Shown here one piece after another: positions 1-7,953 of a stretch of DNA of 34,872 nt. Below the pieces are notes generated by a model, which worked only from the letters and a program-made list of their open reading frames with translations, did no database searches and was not told the DNA's origin. Made by a program: the position numbers and the translations under genes. Numbering within the stretch: position 1 is the stretch's first letter; each line of letters starts with the position of its first letter. Source of the DNA: Candidatus Omnitrophota bacterium (lineage in GTDB: Bacteria > Omnitrophota > Gorgyraeia > Zapsychrales > JAHFGK01); the NCBI GenBank assembly GCA_023247475.1, contig JAHFGK010000005.1:1-34872 (forward strand). Direction: 5' to 3'.

Positions 1-2
1 GC

Positions 3-1373
3 CCAACGGTTCTTGCCGCGGCTATTATGCGCATCTTTATGGTTTATAAAATCCAGCATTTTCGTGTCACGGGGTACCGTGTTTACACGAACACCCCCAT
101 CAGTGGAGCCATGCGCGGATTTGGAGGTGTGCAATCCGGATTTGCCATTGAATCCCATATCGACCTTTTAGCGCGTGATATTGGGATGGACCCTATCGAA
201 TTTCGTCTCAAAAATGTTACCACTCCTAACATGGTGACTGTCAATAAAATGATTCTCACCTCTAACGGTTTAAGGGAATGCATTGAAAAAGCTACCGAGA
301 CGGCAGACTGGAAAAATAAATATGGTAGAGAACACTACGGAAAAAATAAACACCTTCGTCGAGGAATAGGCATTGGGATTGCGGCGGATGTTATGGGATC
401 GAAAATGTATAAATCGCATGAGTCGGCTGGTTCGATTGTGAAGATTGAGGAGGATGGCTCCGTGTATCTATTTACTGGAGCGGCCGATACGGGGCAAGGA
501 TCTAATACTGCTCTTTCCCAAATTGCTGCCCATGCCTTAGGAGTCAGTTATAATCGCATTAAATGTAAAGCTGGTGATACAGAAATAACTCCTTTCGACA
601 CCGGAAGTTTTGCCAGCCGTGTGACATTTATTTCCGGGAATGCCACGTTACGCGCTGCCAAAGATGCCAAGATGCAAATTCTGGAAGTGGTGGGGCAAGA
701 ACATAACCTCGATCCCAATGATTTAGACATTATTGCTGAACAAGTTATCAATCGCAAAGACAAGTCCATTTTAATGAATTTTGATAAGGCTATTGAATTA
801 TGTTATTCCTTCAATTACGGAAAACAAATTATTGGGCGTGGAAGTTATAACCCTAAAACTACTCCGGTGGATTTCCGAACAGGGGAAGGGAATGTTTCGG
901 GTAGTTATGGATTCGAAGCACAAATTGCGGAGGTTGAAGTCAACACCGAAACGGGCGAAGTAAAAATCGTGAAAATGTGGGATGCCCATGATATTGGTAA
1001 GGCGATCAACCCTCAATCAGTCGAGGCCCAGATTGAAGGGTCATTGATGATGGGAATTGGTTATACCTTCTATGAAGATTTAAAATTTAAAAACGGACGT
1101 GTGGTGAATCCTAACTTCGCCAATTACCGTCTCCCTCGCTCCATTGGGACCCCTCCGATGGAAACTATTCTCATTGAAACCAATGACCCGGAAGGTCCAT
1201 TTGGGGCTAAGGGAATGGGGGAGGCGTCGCTGCTTCCCACTTCAGCTGCTATCGCCAATGCTATTCATGATGCCGTTGGAATACGTATTAAGGATTTACC
1301 TATTACTCCCGCCAAAATCTTAAAGGCCTTGAAGGAGCAAGAGGAAGCAGAAAAACAAACTTCAAACATTTAA
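3..1373 (+). CDS. Xanthine dehydrogenase/aldehyde oxidase family molybdopterin-binding subunit, 5'-truncated by window edge
   Basis: This is the C-terminal part of a molybdenum hydroxylase large subunit, which oxidises N-heterocycles or aldehydes at a Mo-pterin centre. The frame is open to the left edge (from base 3), so the ATG at 27 is internal and the real start lies outside the window. Visible family motifs are the segment YTNTPISGAMRGFGG, the glycine-rich GAADTGQGSNT, the HDIGKAINP stretch, and near the C-terminus GAKGMGEASLLPTSAAIANA. The Glu of MGEAS matches the base-catalyst glutamate of the xanthine oxidase family. The ending (VGIRIKDLPITPAKILKAL) is the normal family C-terminus, so the 3' end is intact. 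MocA-like and XdhC genes lie within 4 kb and fit maturation of this enzyme. The substrate cannot be read from this fragment. Confidence 0.93.
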   Translation, partial: PTVLAAAIMRIFMVYKIQHFRVTGYRVYTNTPISGAMRGFGGVQSGFAIESHIDLLARDIGMDPIEFRLKNVTTPNMVTVNKMILTSNGLRECIEKATETADWKNKYGREHYGKNKHLRRGIGIGIAADVMGSKMYKSHESAGSIVKIEEDGSVYLFTGAADTGQGSNTALSQIAAHALGVSYNRIKCKAGDTEITPFDTGSFASRVTFISGNATLRAAKDAKMQILEVVGQEHNLDPNDLDIIAEQVINRKDKSILMNFDKAIELCYSFNYGKQIIGRGSYNPKTTPVDFRTGEGNVSGSYGFEAQIAEVEVNTETGEVKIVKMWDAHDIGKAINPQSVEAQIEGSLMMGIGYTFYEDLKFKNGRVVNPNFANYRLPRSIGTPPMETILIETNDPEGPFGAKGMGEASLLPTSAAIANAIHDAVGIRIKDLPITPAKILKALKEQEEAEKQTSNI

Positions 1374-1393
1374 ACTTTCAAGAATAAAACACT

Positions 1394-1795
1394 ATGAAAC
1401 ATTTAATAAAAAATATCCTCTTAATAATTTATCTGACCTTGGTTACTTCCGCCTGCAGTATCTATCACATTGATTCTCAAGAATTGACAGATAAAATTTA
1501 CCCTCCAAAGGATTCTCCTCGCCAAGTAGCCTATTTGGAAACCGTGACCGCACCCTACGAGACCATTGGCACTGTAACTGTGACCACAGAAAGGAAAAAG
1601 GCTTTAAGTGAGGTTATCGAGAAGATGAAAGCCCAGGCTGCTATTTTAGGAGGAGATGCCATCACCAATATCAAAACTGATTCCACTGGGGCATGGAAGA
1701 AAATCCCACCACATAAGCTAATGGCCAATGCCTATATTCGCGCTAATTTTACCGCAACGGTTATTGTTTTTAAAAAACCGCCATCTCAAGATTAA
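1394..1795 (+). CDS. Small putative outer-membrane lipoprotein
   Basis: A 133-residue protein with a type II signal peptide: a basic start (MKHLIKN), a hydrophobic run, and a lipobox VTSAC that places the lipidated Cys near residue 21. The body contains ETIGTVTV and a later AILGGDAITNIK segment. This spacing recalls small heavy-metal-binding/YbjQ-like or DUF4156-like folds, but I do not recognise the family with certainty. It starts 20 bases after the molybdoenzyme gene and is probably co-transcribed with it. No good Shine-Dalgarno sequence is visible, which fits coupling to the gene before it. Its stop overlaps the stop of the convergent nucleotidyltransferase gene by a few bases. Function unknown. 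Confidence 0.8.
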   Translation: MKHLIKNILLIIYLTLVTSACSIYHIDSQELTDKIYPPKDSPRQVAYLETVTAPYETIGTVTVTTERKKALSEVIEKMKAQAAILGGDAITNIKTDSTGAWKKIPPHKLMANAYIRANFTATVIVFKKPPSQD

Positions 1796-2379
1796 AAATC
1801 TTTCTTTAATTGAATAAATTCTTGAAGGGTATTAAAACTGCGTAAAATACCAGGATCATCAACCATTAAAAGCTTAGTGTCGGATGGATGTCGATGGGTG
1901 ATCGTATTGAGACCAAACGTATTATCCAAAGCAAGAAACTCACTTTTCAATTGAACGTTAAAAATAGGCGGATGGCCCTTTTTTTGTTGAAAGGTGGGGA
2001 TTAAAACAAGAGAGGAGTCTTTTAAAAAAGCTTTGACTAAAGAATCAAAAGTGCTCCTTTTAATGACTGGAAAGTCAACGGGTAAAAGCATAATTCCTTT
2101 TGTATCTTTGTGAATGGCCGAAAGGCCCACTTTAAAAGAGGATGTTTGGCCAAGATTATAATCTTTGTTATGGACAAACTTAATCTTTTTATGTTTTAAT
2201 ATGTGCGGCTTTATCTTATCGGCCTCAGCACCGAGCACAACGACAATCTCATCAATTGATGATTGAAGCAGGACTTGTTGTTCATAATCTATAACCGTTA
2301 GACCGTTAAGCTTGGCTAAAGCCTTGGGGGATCCAAATCGTAAGCTTAAACCGGCACAGAGAAGAATACAAGAAATCAT
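1792..2379 (-). CDS. mocA: MobA/MocA-like molybdenum cofactor nucleotidyltransferase
   Basis: A 195-residue NTP-transferase domain. The N-terminal LCAGLSLRFGSPKAL matches the nucleotide-binding loop of this family (LAAGxSxRMGxxK), and LLPVDFP carries the metal-binding Asp. MocA attaches CMP to the molybdopterin cofactor used by xanthine dehydrogenase-type enzymes, while MobA makes the guanine form. Assignment to MocA rather than MobA rests on the length, the GHPPIFN segment and the adjacent molybdenum hydroxylase and XdhC genes. The start is supported by a GAGGGA ribosome binding site about 6 bases upstream. The gene lies opposite to its neighbours and has its own promoter at 2420-2447, so it is likely expressed independently of the hydroxylase operon. 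Confidence 0.85.
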   Translation of the reverse strand: MISCILLCAGLSLRFGSPKALAKLNGLTVIDYEQQVLLQSSIDEIVVVLGAEADKIKPHILKHKKIKFVHNKDYNLGQTSSFKVGLSAIHKDTKGIMLLPVDFPVIKRSTFDSLVKAFLKDSSLVLIPTFQQKKGHPPIFNVQLKSEFLALDNTFGLNTITHRHPSDTKLLMVDDPGILRSFNTLQEFIQLKKDF

Positions 2380-2419
2380 CTTTTTCCCTCAAAATGAATA
2401 CTAAGTTTGATTTAGAAGT

Positions 2420-2447
2420 ATTATAAAATCCTTTAATTTACTGTCAA
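2420..2447 (-). promoter_or_regulatory. Sigma-70 promoter for the mocA-like gene
   Basis: Read on the minus strand, TTGACA (2442-2447) and TATAAT (2420-2425) are both perfect consensus hexamers, separated by 16 bases. The start codon lies about 40 bases downstream. This is one of the strongest-looking promoters in the window. Confidence 0.75.
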
Positions 2448-2487
2448 TGATTAAACATTTTAAACTCACAAGAAAGGACATCTATTT

Positions 2488-3987
2488 ATGACGATGTTTT
2501 TTTTCTATATTGGACTAGGAATTATGGCTATTGGACTAGGCCTTGTTAGTTGGTTATTACTTAGTGAAAAAAAAGAGCCCGAGAAGTTAGCTGAACCTAA
2601 GAAAGAAGACAAAAAAGAAAAAACCATCCAAGAAACTCCGGAAAACCTACTCGTCCGTTTGGGTTTAGAAAAAAAGAGCGCGAAGGAGAGCAAACAAATT
2701 GGCTCTCCCCCCTTAATTAGTCTCTTTAAAAAGTTCACCTCCCTCAAAAAGAGAGGTCCAGAGGAGCGACCTGTTTTACCAAAATTTGATACCTCTCTCA
2801 ATAGCCCGTCTCAAACAGGGACAGCGTCACTGCGTCTTAATGAACCGACCCAAAAATCAAACCAACCGGTGCTCAACCAAGCCAACGTTGCTCCCTTACC
2901 GAAGGAATTCGATGCTCAACAAAAATATGAAAAACTAGAGATTCTTTTAAAAGAAAAAACAGAAGCCTTAGAGAGCGCAGAGAAAACCTTATCCCATGAA
3001 TTAAAAGCGCAAAAGGAATTTAATAAAGTTAGAGATATCTTAGAGAAGGAAATCAAGGATAAAAAAGATCAAATTCGGAAATTGGAAGTTGAATTGACAG
3101 AGGTTCACACGGAAGTTAATTCTCATTTAAAACGTATCGATCAATTAGAAGAAAAGGTCAAAAAATTAGAAAAGGAGATTCGTGATAAAGAAATAGATAT
3201 TAAAAATGCTCAAGAGGATATTCAAAAAGAGAAAAACCGATACGCCCAATTAGAAGGAAAAAATACGGAGCTTGAAAAAACTATTCAAGAGAAGGACAAA
3301 AAAATTGGGGATCTAGTCAACCATCTAAAAGCGGTGGCCAGTTCACCCGCAGCAGAAACGACGACTGCTCCAGAAAGGACAACAACAACAACTCTACCCC
3401 AACAACTGCCAGCGCAACCTACCGAATCACAAAATAAAGTTACCCAAGAATCACAACTGGTTGATTCTTCTCCAGAGTCATCCACACAGCCTGAAGATAA
3501 AAAGGAGGTATCCGCCGAGACAAAAACAGAAACAAACACTAATATTGAAAATCCTCAAAAATCGTTGACCGAGCAATCGAAAGATGAAAATAAAGAATTC
3601 CCGCAGGGGCTCGAAACAACCCAAGAAAGTAACTACAAGGAAAAATCTATACCTTCAACGGCATTAGTTCAAAAGCCAGTTATACACAGTGCCTTAGAAT
3701 CCGGGGCACCTAACACAACTCAATCAGATCAATTAAAACCCAAGAAAGACGATCCTAAACCAGAATCAAATCACAAAGAGAATCGTACCGGTGACTCTGA
3801 AAAATTGACTTTATTGCCCGATATTGCTAAGCAAAATTCGGAACAGGCCAATTCCCCACCGATACCTACCCCAATTGCTGATGATCTTAAGAAGGCTAAT
3901 GACCAAACAGATGATAAGGACAATAGAACCGCGAATACTGACCCAACAACTAATAATGAAAAGAAATCATCTGATCCAGCAGTTTAA
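2488..3987 (+). CDS. Membrane-anchored coiled-coil protein with Pro/Ser/Thr/Gln-rich tail, function unknown
   Basis: A 499-residue protein I cannot assign to a named family. Residues 4-26 form one hydrophobic segment, followed by a strongly basic/acidic Lys/Glu stretch, which suggests an N-terminal anchor. Residues about 145-285 are a continuous heptad-like coiled coil rich in Glu, Lys, Leu and Ile. From about 290 to the end the sequence is low-complexity and hydrophilic (Thr, Ser, Gln, Pro, Lys), with no hydrophobic core. The start is supported by AGAAAGGA about 10 bases upstream. It precedes the exported cyclophilin gene by 34 bases and may be co-transcribed. The layout resembles a structural tether or scaffold, but that is only inference. 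Confidence 0.82.
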   Translation: MTMFFFYIGLGIMAIGLGLVSWLLLSEKKEPEKLAEPKKEDKKEKTIQETPENLLVRLGLEKKSAKESKQIGSPPLISLFKKFTSLKKRGPEERPVLPKFDTSLNSPSQTGTASLRLNEPTQKSNQPVLNQANVAPLPKEFDAQQKYEKLEILLKEKTEALESAEKTLSHELKAQKEFNKVRDILEKEIKDKKDQIRKLEVELTEVHTEVNSHLKRIDQLEEKVKKLEKEIRDKEIDIKNAQEDIQKEKNRYAQLEGKNTELEKTIQEKDKKIGDLVNHLKAVASSPAAETTTAPERTTTTTLPQQLPAQPTESQNKVTQESQLVDSSPESSTQPEDKKEVSAETKTETNTNIENPQKSLTEQSKDENKEFPQGLETTQESNYKEKSIPSTALVQKPVIHSALESGAPNTTQSDQLKPKKDDPKPESNHKENRTGDSEKLTLLPDIAKQNSEQANSPPIPTPIADDLKKANDQTDDKDNRTANTDPTTNNEKKSSDPAV

Positions 3988-4021
3988 TTTAAGATGCATA
4001 AACTAAAAATGAGGGGTATCT

Positions 4022-4597
4022 ATGTTAAAAATAACTTTAAGAATATTTTTGCTCATTCTTGTACTCAACTTTCTTTCTTATCTGTCATCGATGGCTGAAG
4101 ATAATACCATGCAGACATCTAACCGCCCCATTGTCGTTTTGGAAACTACCCAAGGAACGATTGAACTAATTTTATACCCGGAAGCAGCACCGAAAGCCTG
4201 TAAAAACTTTGTGGCTCTTGTCGATAAAGGCTATTATCATGGCACCATTTTTCATCGTGTTATCAAAAACTTTATGCTTCAGGGAGGGGATCCTACGGGA
4301 ACCGGAAGGGGAGGTACAAGCGTTTGGGGAACAACGTTTGAGGATGAAGTTAGTACTGACGTCAAGTTTGATCGTAAAGGACTATTAGCTATGGCCAATG
4401 CTGGCCCTAGTACCAATGGTAGTCAATTTTTCATAACAACGGCACCAACTCCCTGGCTTAATATGAAGCATACCATATTTGGAGAAGTTTTAAGTGGTTA
4501 TGAAGTAGTTCAGAAAATAGAAGCAATTCCTACCGATTCACAAGACAGGCCCCTAGAAGAACAAAAAATCATAAGGGCTTATATTAAAAGAAAATAA
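4022..4597 (+). CDS. Cyclophilin-type peptidyl-prolyl cis-trans isomerase, exported
   Basis: A 191-residue protein with an N-terminal hydrophobic signal (about residues 1-28) and a complete cyclophilin domain. Catalytic and family motifs are visible: FHRVIKNFMLQGGDPTGTG (active-site Arg, and the Gln of the MLQGGD segment), NGSQFFIT, and WLNMKHTIFGEVLSG with the conserved Trp. The enzyme isomerises X-Pro bonds, here probably in the periplasm. A GAGGGG ribosome binding site lies 7 bases before the ATG. It is followed after 12 bases by the XdhC gene, so it probably shares a transcript with molybdoenzyme maturation. A specific role in folding that enzyme is not shown. Confidence 0.95.
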   Translation: MLKITLRIFLLILVLNFLSYLSSMAEDNTMQTSNRPIVVLETTQGTIELILYPEAAPKACKNFVALVDKGYYHGTIFHRVIKNFMLQGGDPTGTGRGGTSVWGTTFEDEVSTDVKFDRKGLLAMANAGPSTNGSQFFITTAPTPWLNMKHTIFGEVLSGYEVVQKIEAIPTDSQDRPLEEQKIIRAYIKRK

Positions 4598-4609
4598 AAA
4601 AGATCAGCT

Positions 4610-5410
4610 ATGGATGAAGTTATTAAAAAGGCTTATGAAGCAGCTCTCAAAGGCCAAAGTTATGCCTTTGCCACCATAATCGAATCTACTCTAAAGGGCA
4701 CCCCCCGCAAAACCGGGGCAAAGATGGTCGTTTTAGAAGATGGCTCCCTTTATGGCTCCATCGGAGGGGGGCGCAATGAAAAAGGCGCCATGATTCAATG
4801 CCAGAAGGCTATAAAAACCCGGAAATCCACCATGGTCACATATAATTATTTTGGAGGAAAAGGACAATCCGTATGTGGTGGCCAAATTAAGGTCTTTATT
4901 GAACCCTTTATTGGACAGCGACAATTTATTATCTGTGGGGCTGGGCATATTGCGCTTCCGTTATCATTTTTAGGAAAATTGCTAAATTTTAGGGTTATAA
5001 TCATCGATGACCGTAAAGTGTTTGCTAACAAAAAGAGATTTCCACACGTTGATACGATAATTGTGGGAAATCATGCACAAAAATTAGCCGAGCAAGTTAT
5101 CAATGAAAACACCTACATTATGGTTGTCACTCAGGGTAATGAATATGATTTTGAATGCCTTAGGACAGTTATTTCGTCAAAAGCAGCCTATATTGGGGTG
5201 ATTTCCAGTAAGGCCAAACGCATTAAATTCTTTAACCGCCTTAAAGAAATGGGGATTTCTGATAAGCTTCTCAATAAAATTAAAATTCCGGCTGGGGCAG
5301 ATATTGGTGCGCAAACTCCAGAAGAAATTGCTATTTCTATAATGGCAGAGATCATTGCTGAATATAATAAACCTTTCTTAGGGTCAACAAAATTTAAAGA
5401 AAAGAACTAA
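4610..5410 (+). CDS. xdhC: XdhC/CoxI family molybdoenzyme maturation factor
   Basis: A 266-residue protein with the two domains of XdhC. The N-terminal XdhC/CoxI part (about 10-80) includes GTPRKTGAKMVVLEDG and GSIGGG, then GQSVCGGQIKVFIEP. The C-terminal Rossmann-like domain begins with FIICGAGHIALPLSF and ends with PAGADIGAQTPEEIAISIMAEI. In characterised members XdhC binds molybdenum cofactor, promotes its sulfuration, and delivers it to xanthine dehydrogenase. The presence of the hydroxylase subunit and a MocA-like protein upstream supports that role here. The gene follows the cyclophilin gene by 12 bases. It lies on the same strand as the hydroxylase but is separated from it by the convergent mocA gene, so it may be a different transcript. 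Confidence 0.93.
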   Translation: MDEVIKKAYEAALKGQSYAFATIIESTLKGTPRKTGAKMVVLEDGSLYGSIGGGRNEKGAMIQCQKAIKTRKSTMVTYNYFGGKGQSVCGGQIKVFIEPFIGQRQFIICGAGHIALPLSFLGKLLNFRVIIIDDRKVFANKKRFPHVDTIIVGNHAQKLAEQVINENTYIMVVTQGNEYDFECLRTVISSKAAYIGVISSKAKRIKFFNRLKEMGISDKLLNKIKIPAGADIGAQTPEEIAISIMAEIIAEYNKPFLGSTKFKEKN

Positions 5411-5452
5411 TATTTAAATTTTAAAAGTCGAGGGGGGCGAAAGGAGTGGTCG

Positions 5453-5863
5453 ATGACGAAGGAAGAAATTATTGATTTAATTAAAGATGCTGGCTTTGGG
5501 GTTTTAGCCACATTGGAAAACAATCAACCTAAAGCGCGGCCGATGATGCCTTACTTGGATGAAAATGGAAATTTATTATTAGCTGTTTTGTCTCATTCCC
5601 GCACTATCCCACAAATAAAGAAAAACCCCCATGTTGAAATGTGTTATATTGATCGGAAAATGTGTTTTGCGCGTATCTCGGGAAAGGCTAGCGTAAGCAT
5701 CGATATCCCCAAAAAACAAGTCGCTTGGGATAATATTCCGATGTTACGCCAATATTTTGCGGGGCCAGAAGACCCCAATTTTGTCCTTATTGAGATCGAT
5801 ACAAGTACAGTGGAGGCTATGACACCACGCCAGAAGACACCGGATGTCCTTAGTCTTAAGTAG
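5453..5863 (+). CDS. Pyridoxamine 5'-phosphate oxidase-like flavin-binding protein
   Basis: A 136-residue split-barrel protein of the PPOX-like FMN-binding group. The pattern FGVLATLENNQPKARPMMPYLDENG, followed by SHSRTIPQIKKNPHVEMCYID and an ARISGKASVS strand, is typical of short family members. These bind FMN or related cofactors and often act on unidentified small molecules. It is much shorter than true PdxH, so pyridoxal phosphate synthesis is unlikely. An AAAGGAG ribosome binding site lies 6 bases before the ATG. It closes the plus-strand run and is followed by a long gene-free AT-rich stretch. The substrate is unknown. Confidence 0.88.
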   Translation: MTKEEIIDLIKDAGFGVLATLENNQPKARPMMPYLDENGNLLLAVLSHSRTIPQIKKNPHVEMCYIDRKMCFARISGKASVSIDIPKKQVAWDNIPMLRQYFAGPEDPNFVLIEIDTSTVEAMTPRQKTPDVLSLK

Positions 5864-6291
5864 AAAAATCCTCAGTTTAAAAATTGCTTAGAGGATTGTA
5901 CAAAAAGCCAAGCAAAGCCTAGAATAAGTCAATTATTCTCGAAACCTGCCTCCTAAAACCACAGGCATGTCCTCATCAAATCAAGTACAAAAACTGATAA
6001 AAACTTAAAAAATTTTCAAGTTCTTTCGAAAATCTTCACAAAATCATATAACAATGAACATAAACAGGTATAACAAAGAAAGAATAGAAGAAAGCTGATA
6101 TATCTTATAAATTCTTTATAAATAAAGTAAGTTTGTAGGTGATTTTCCACAGGATAATGCTAAATTCTCTTAACCTTAAGCTTTTAAAGCAGTTTTGATA
6201 AATTATCAATCATTATGTACTTTACATAACATATATTATATGAAATTATATATAACAGCAGTTAGCAGATTTTTACAGAACTCTTCACTAA
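5864..6291. other. AT-rich intergenic region with several short inverted repeats
   Basis: 428 bases without a convincing gene. It holds three short inverted repeats, each with a 3-base spacer: arms TTATAAA/TTTATAA at 6105-6121, TTGATA/TATCAA at 6195-6209 and TTATGTA/TACATAA at 6213-6229. The palindrome CATATATTATATG follows at 6230-6242. A weak hairpin (ATCCTC/GAGGAT, 5868-5896) follows the PPOX gene but has no T-tract. No promoter or riboswitch consensus is clear. Confidence 0.5.
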
Positions 6292-6699
6292 TTATCGGCG
6301 ATTAGTCAAAATTTTGGCGGGTTCCAACACTTTCAAAGCCTGAACCTTGAACCTTTGGAGCTCTTTTTGCAACGATTCTGCCGTAAATTCCTTGGATCGA
6401 ACTCCTACCTGAACGTCACCCATATGAATCCTAATTGACTTTCCATTGACCAAGGCATCGGCAAGCTTTTTGCGAGCCTCCCTCAAAATTCTTCCAAAAC
6501 TAGCCCTCGAGATGCGCATAGCCACCGCTCCTTGCGATTGATCAAATTCTTGGTGATCAGCCAGTTTGATGGCCTCAAATTGGTCTAGAGTTAATTCAAT
6601 TTCATCAGGCCGGCCAGGTTTACCTCTAGGGCTAAATTGAACTATATTGGGCATTTTCTGTATAAATCGTACTTTTTTGGGACGACCTTTCTTATTCAT
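6292..6699 (-). CDS. DUF134/UPF0251 family helix-turn-helix DNA-binding protein
   Basis: A 135-residue protein. The basic start (MNKKGRPKKVRFI), then GRPDEIELTLDQFEAIKLAD and a helix-turn-helix (about residues 60-85, QGAVAMRISRASFGRILREARKKLADAL), matches the DUF134/UPF0251 family. Members are small predicted regulators, often found near genes for iron-molybdenum-cofactor-like domain proteins. The C-terminal 40 residues are Lys/Glu-rich and have no recognised domain. Two palindromes just upstream (6725-6750 and 6764-6779) are good candidates for its own operators. It stands between a molybdenum gene cluster and a two-component operon and is not tightly linked to either, so its targets are uncertain. 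Confidence 0.88.
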   Translation of the reverse strand: MNKKGRPKKVRFIQKMPNIVQFSPRGKPGRPDEIELTLDQFEAIKLADHQEFDQSQGAVAMRISRASFGRILREARKKLADALVNGKSIRIHMGDVQVGVRSKEFTAESLQKELQRFKVQALKVLEPAKILTNRR

Positions 6700-6724
6700 A
6701 TTTTCCTCAACGAAATAATTACAT

Positions 6725-6750
6725 TTATTATGAGCGCATGCTCATAATAA
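6725..6750. promoter_or_regulatory. Perfect 11-bp inverted repeat, candidate operator upstream of the DUF134 gene
   Basis: TTATTATGAGC and GCTCATAATAA flank a GCAT centre. The palindrome ends 26 bases before the start codon, at or just after the predicted transcription start, a position suited to autorepression. The core GAGCnnnnGCTC recurs almost unchanged at 6766-6777. Confidence 0.65.
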
Positions 6751-6751
6751 A

Positions 6752-6779
6752 TGGTACATTCTATTAAGCATATGCTCAA
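6752..6779 (-). promoter_or_regulatory. Second DUF134 operator-like palindrome overlapping a possible promoter
   Basis: TTAAGCATATGCTCAA (6764-6779) is a near-perfect palindrome centred 34 bases from the first one. Read on the minus strand, TTGAGC at 6774-6779 could be a -35 element with TACCAT at 6751-6756 as a modest -10, 17 bases apart. The operator would then overlap the -35 and the first palindrome would cover the start site. The promoter assignment is weak; the palindrome is clear. Confidence 0.5.
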
Positions 6780-6869
6780 AATATCGCACTCTTAATTTAT
6801 ACCACAAATCCTTAATATAAAAACTTTTTTCTTTTTAATTTTAAGAGGGAATTCGTTTAAAGTCGTTGC

Positions 6870-7913
6870 TTAAATGTTGACAGCAGTAAATGTAGCAGAA
6901 ATGAGTTTAGAGAGATGTTGCAGATTCTCAAGCCCATCTTCAATTTTTGACTCTTCTTTCTTAGTGTGTAAATTCAAAACCCCGTAAACCTTGTTTTTAG
7001 AACTGAGGGGCATCACAATGGCTTGTTTTATCTCGGGTCTTTTTAACAAATGCTTGATCCTATTTTCTCCCTGGGTGCCTTTAATAAGAAACGGAGAATT
7101 GTCCTTGGCAGCCAATCCCGCAATCCCTTCCCCAAGCTTAAGACGTGTATTTTGAACCCTAGTCTCATCCAAACCACGGGAAACTTTAATAATAAGCTCT
7201 CCTTTCTTTTCATCTAAAATCATAATCGAACCGCACTCTGTCTTGGTAATATTTAAAGCCGCATCCAATAAGGTTACCAATAATTCGTCCATATGGATAG
7301 AGGCATAAATTTCCTCGGCTGCCTTTCGGAATTTCTTCGACAATCCATCTTGAGCTAAATTAATGCTATCTAGGTTATATTGCTCTAATTTATGCTCAAT
7401 CACATCTCTGATAAGGGCCGCAAGCAGATCCAATATCGATTGAATAGTCAGAAACGAGACAACGCGAATCTCATTAATAGCTCCCATCAAATCATCACAA
7501 CTAAAATTCAGTCTTTTAGCTATTTCTTGATACTCAGTATGCTCTAATCGCTTATTTAAGATGATTGGTCCAAGAATCACATAGGCAATCGTTTTTCCTC
7601 CTTCTTTGATGACACTCACCGGAATAGCAAAAGTATGCAAATCAAACGGATCTTTCAACTCATAATAGGATCCTATTCTTTCAAATCGTTGGATAAATTC
7701 CTCTGGTTTAATGGTAGCCCCCATCCCAAACGGTGAATTAGTGAGAAGCTCACAACCATAGGACAATTTGTTTCCCTGTCCTTTTACTGGTGCTATAAGA
7801 ATATGTCCATCATGATCCACCAGAAACATATTAATTCTTAAAACATCAACAAAGCGGTACATAATATCGGCCCACTTTGTCTTATCAATTAATTGTTCAG
7901 GGAATTGTTTCAT
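6870..7913 (-). CDS. PocR ligand-binding domain plus GAF domain sensory protein
   Basis: A 347-residue soluble protein with no membrane segment. Residues about 8-180 resemble the PocR sensory domain (starting QLIDKTKWADIMYRFVDVL; later PFGMGATIKPEEF and VILGPI). Residues about 200-345 form a GAF domain (LLDAALNITKTECGSIMILD, then LGEGIAGLAA). There is no DNA-binding, kinase or cyclase output domain, which is unusual because PocR domains are generally joined to one. It is the last gene of a minus-strand unit, 40 bases after the sigma-54 response regulator, so it may sense a small molecule and act on the kinase or regulator by contact. The ligand is unknown. Confidence 0.85.
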   Translation of the reverse strand: MKQFPEQLIDKTKWADIMYRFVDVLRINMFLVDHDGHILIAPVKGQGNKLSYGCELLTNSPFGMGATIKPEEFIQRFERIGSYYELKDPFDLHTFAIPVSVIKEGGKTIAYVILGPIILNKRLEHTEYQEIAKRLNFSCDDLMGAINEIRVVSFLTIQSILDLLAALIRDVIEHKLEQYNLDSINLAQDGLSKKFRKAAEEIYASIHMDELLVTLLDAALNITKTECGSIMILDEKKGELIIKVSRGLDETRVQNTRLKLGEGIAGLAAKDNSPFLIKGTQGENRIKHLLKRPEIKQAIVMPLSSKNKVYGVLNLHTKKEESKIEDGLENLQHLSKLISATFTAVNI

Positions 7914-7953
7914 TTTATTCTTAATCTAGCTTAATCTGCTTAAAAAAATAAAA

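Noticed and set aside
6230-6265. ModE-like molybdate operator in the AT-rich gap near the molybdenum genes
   Set aside because: TATATA-type runs are present but the outer CG-containing half-sites of the ModE box are missing and no modE gene is visible.
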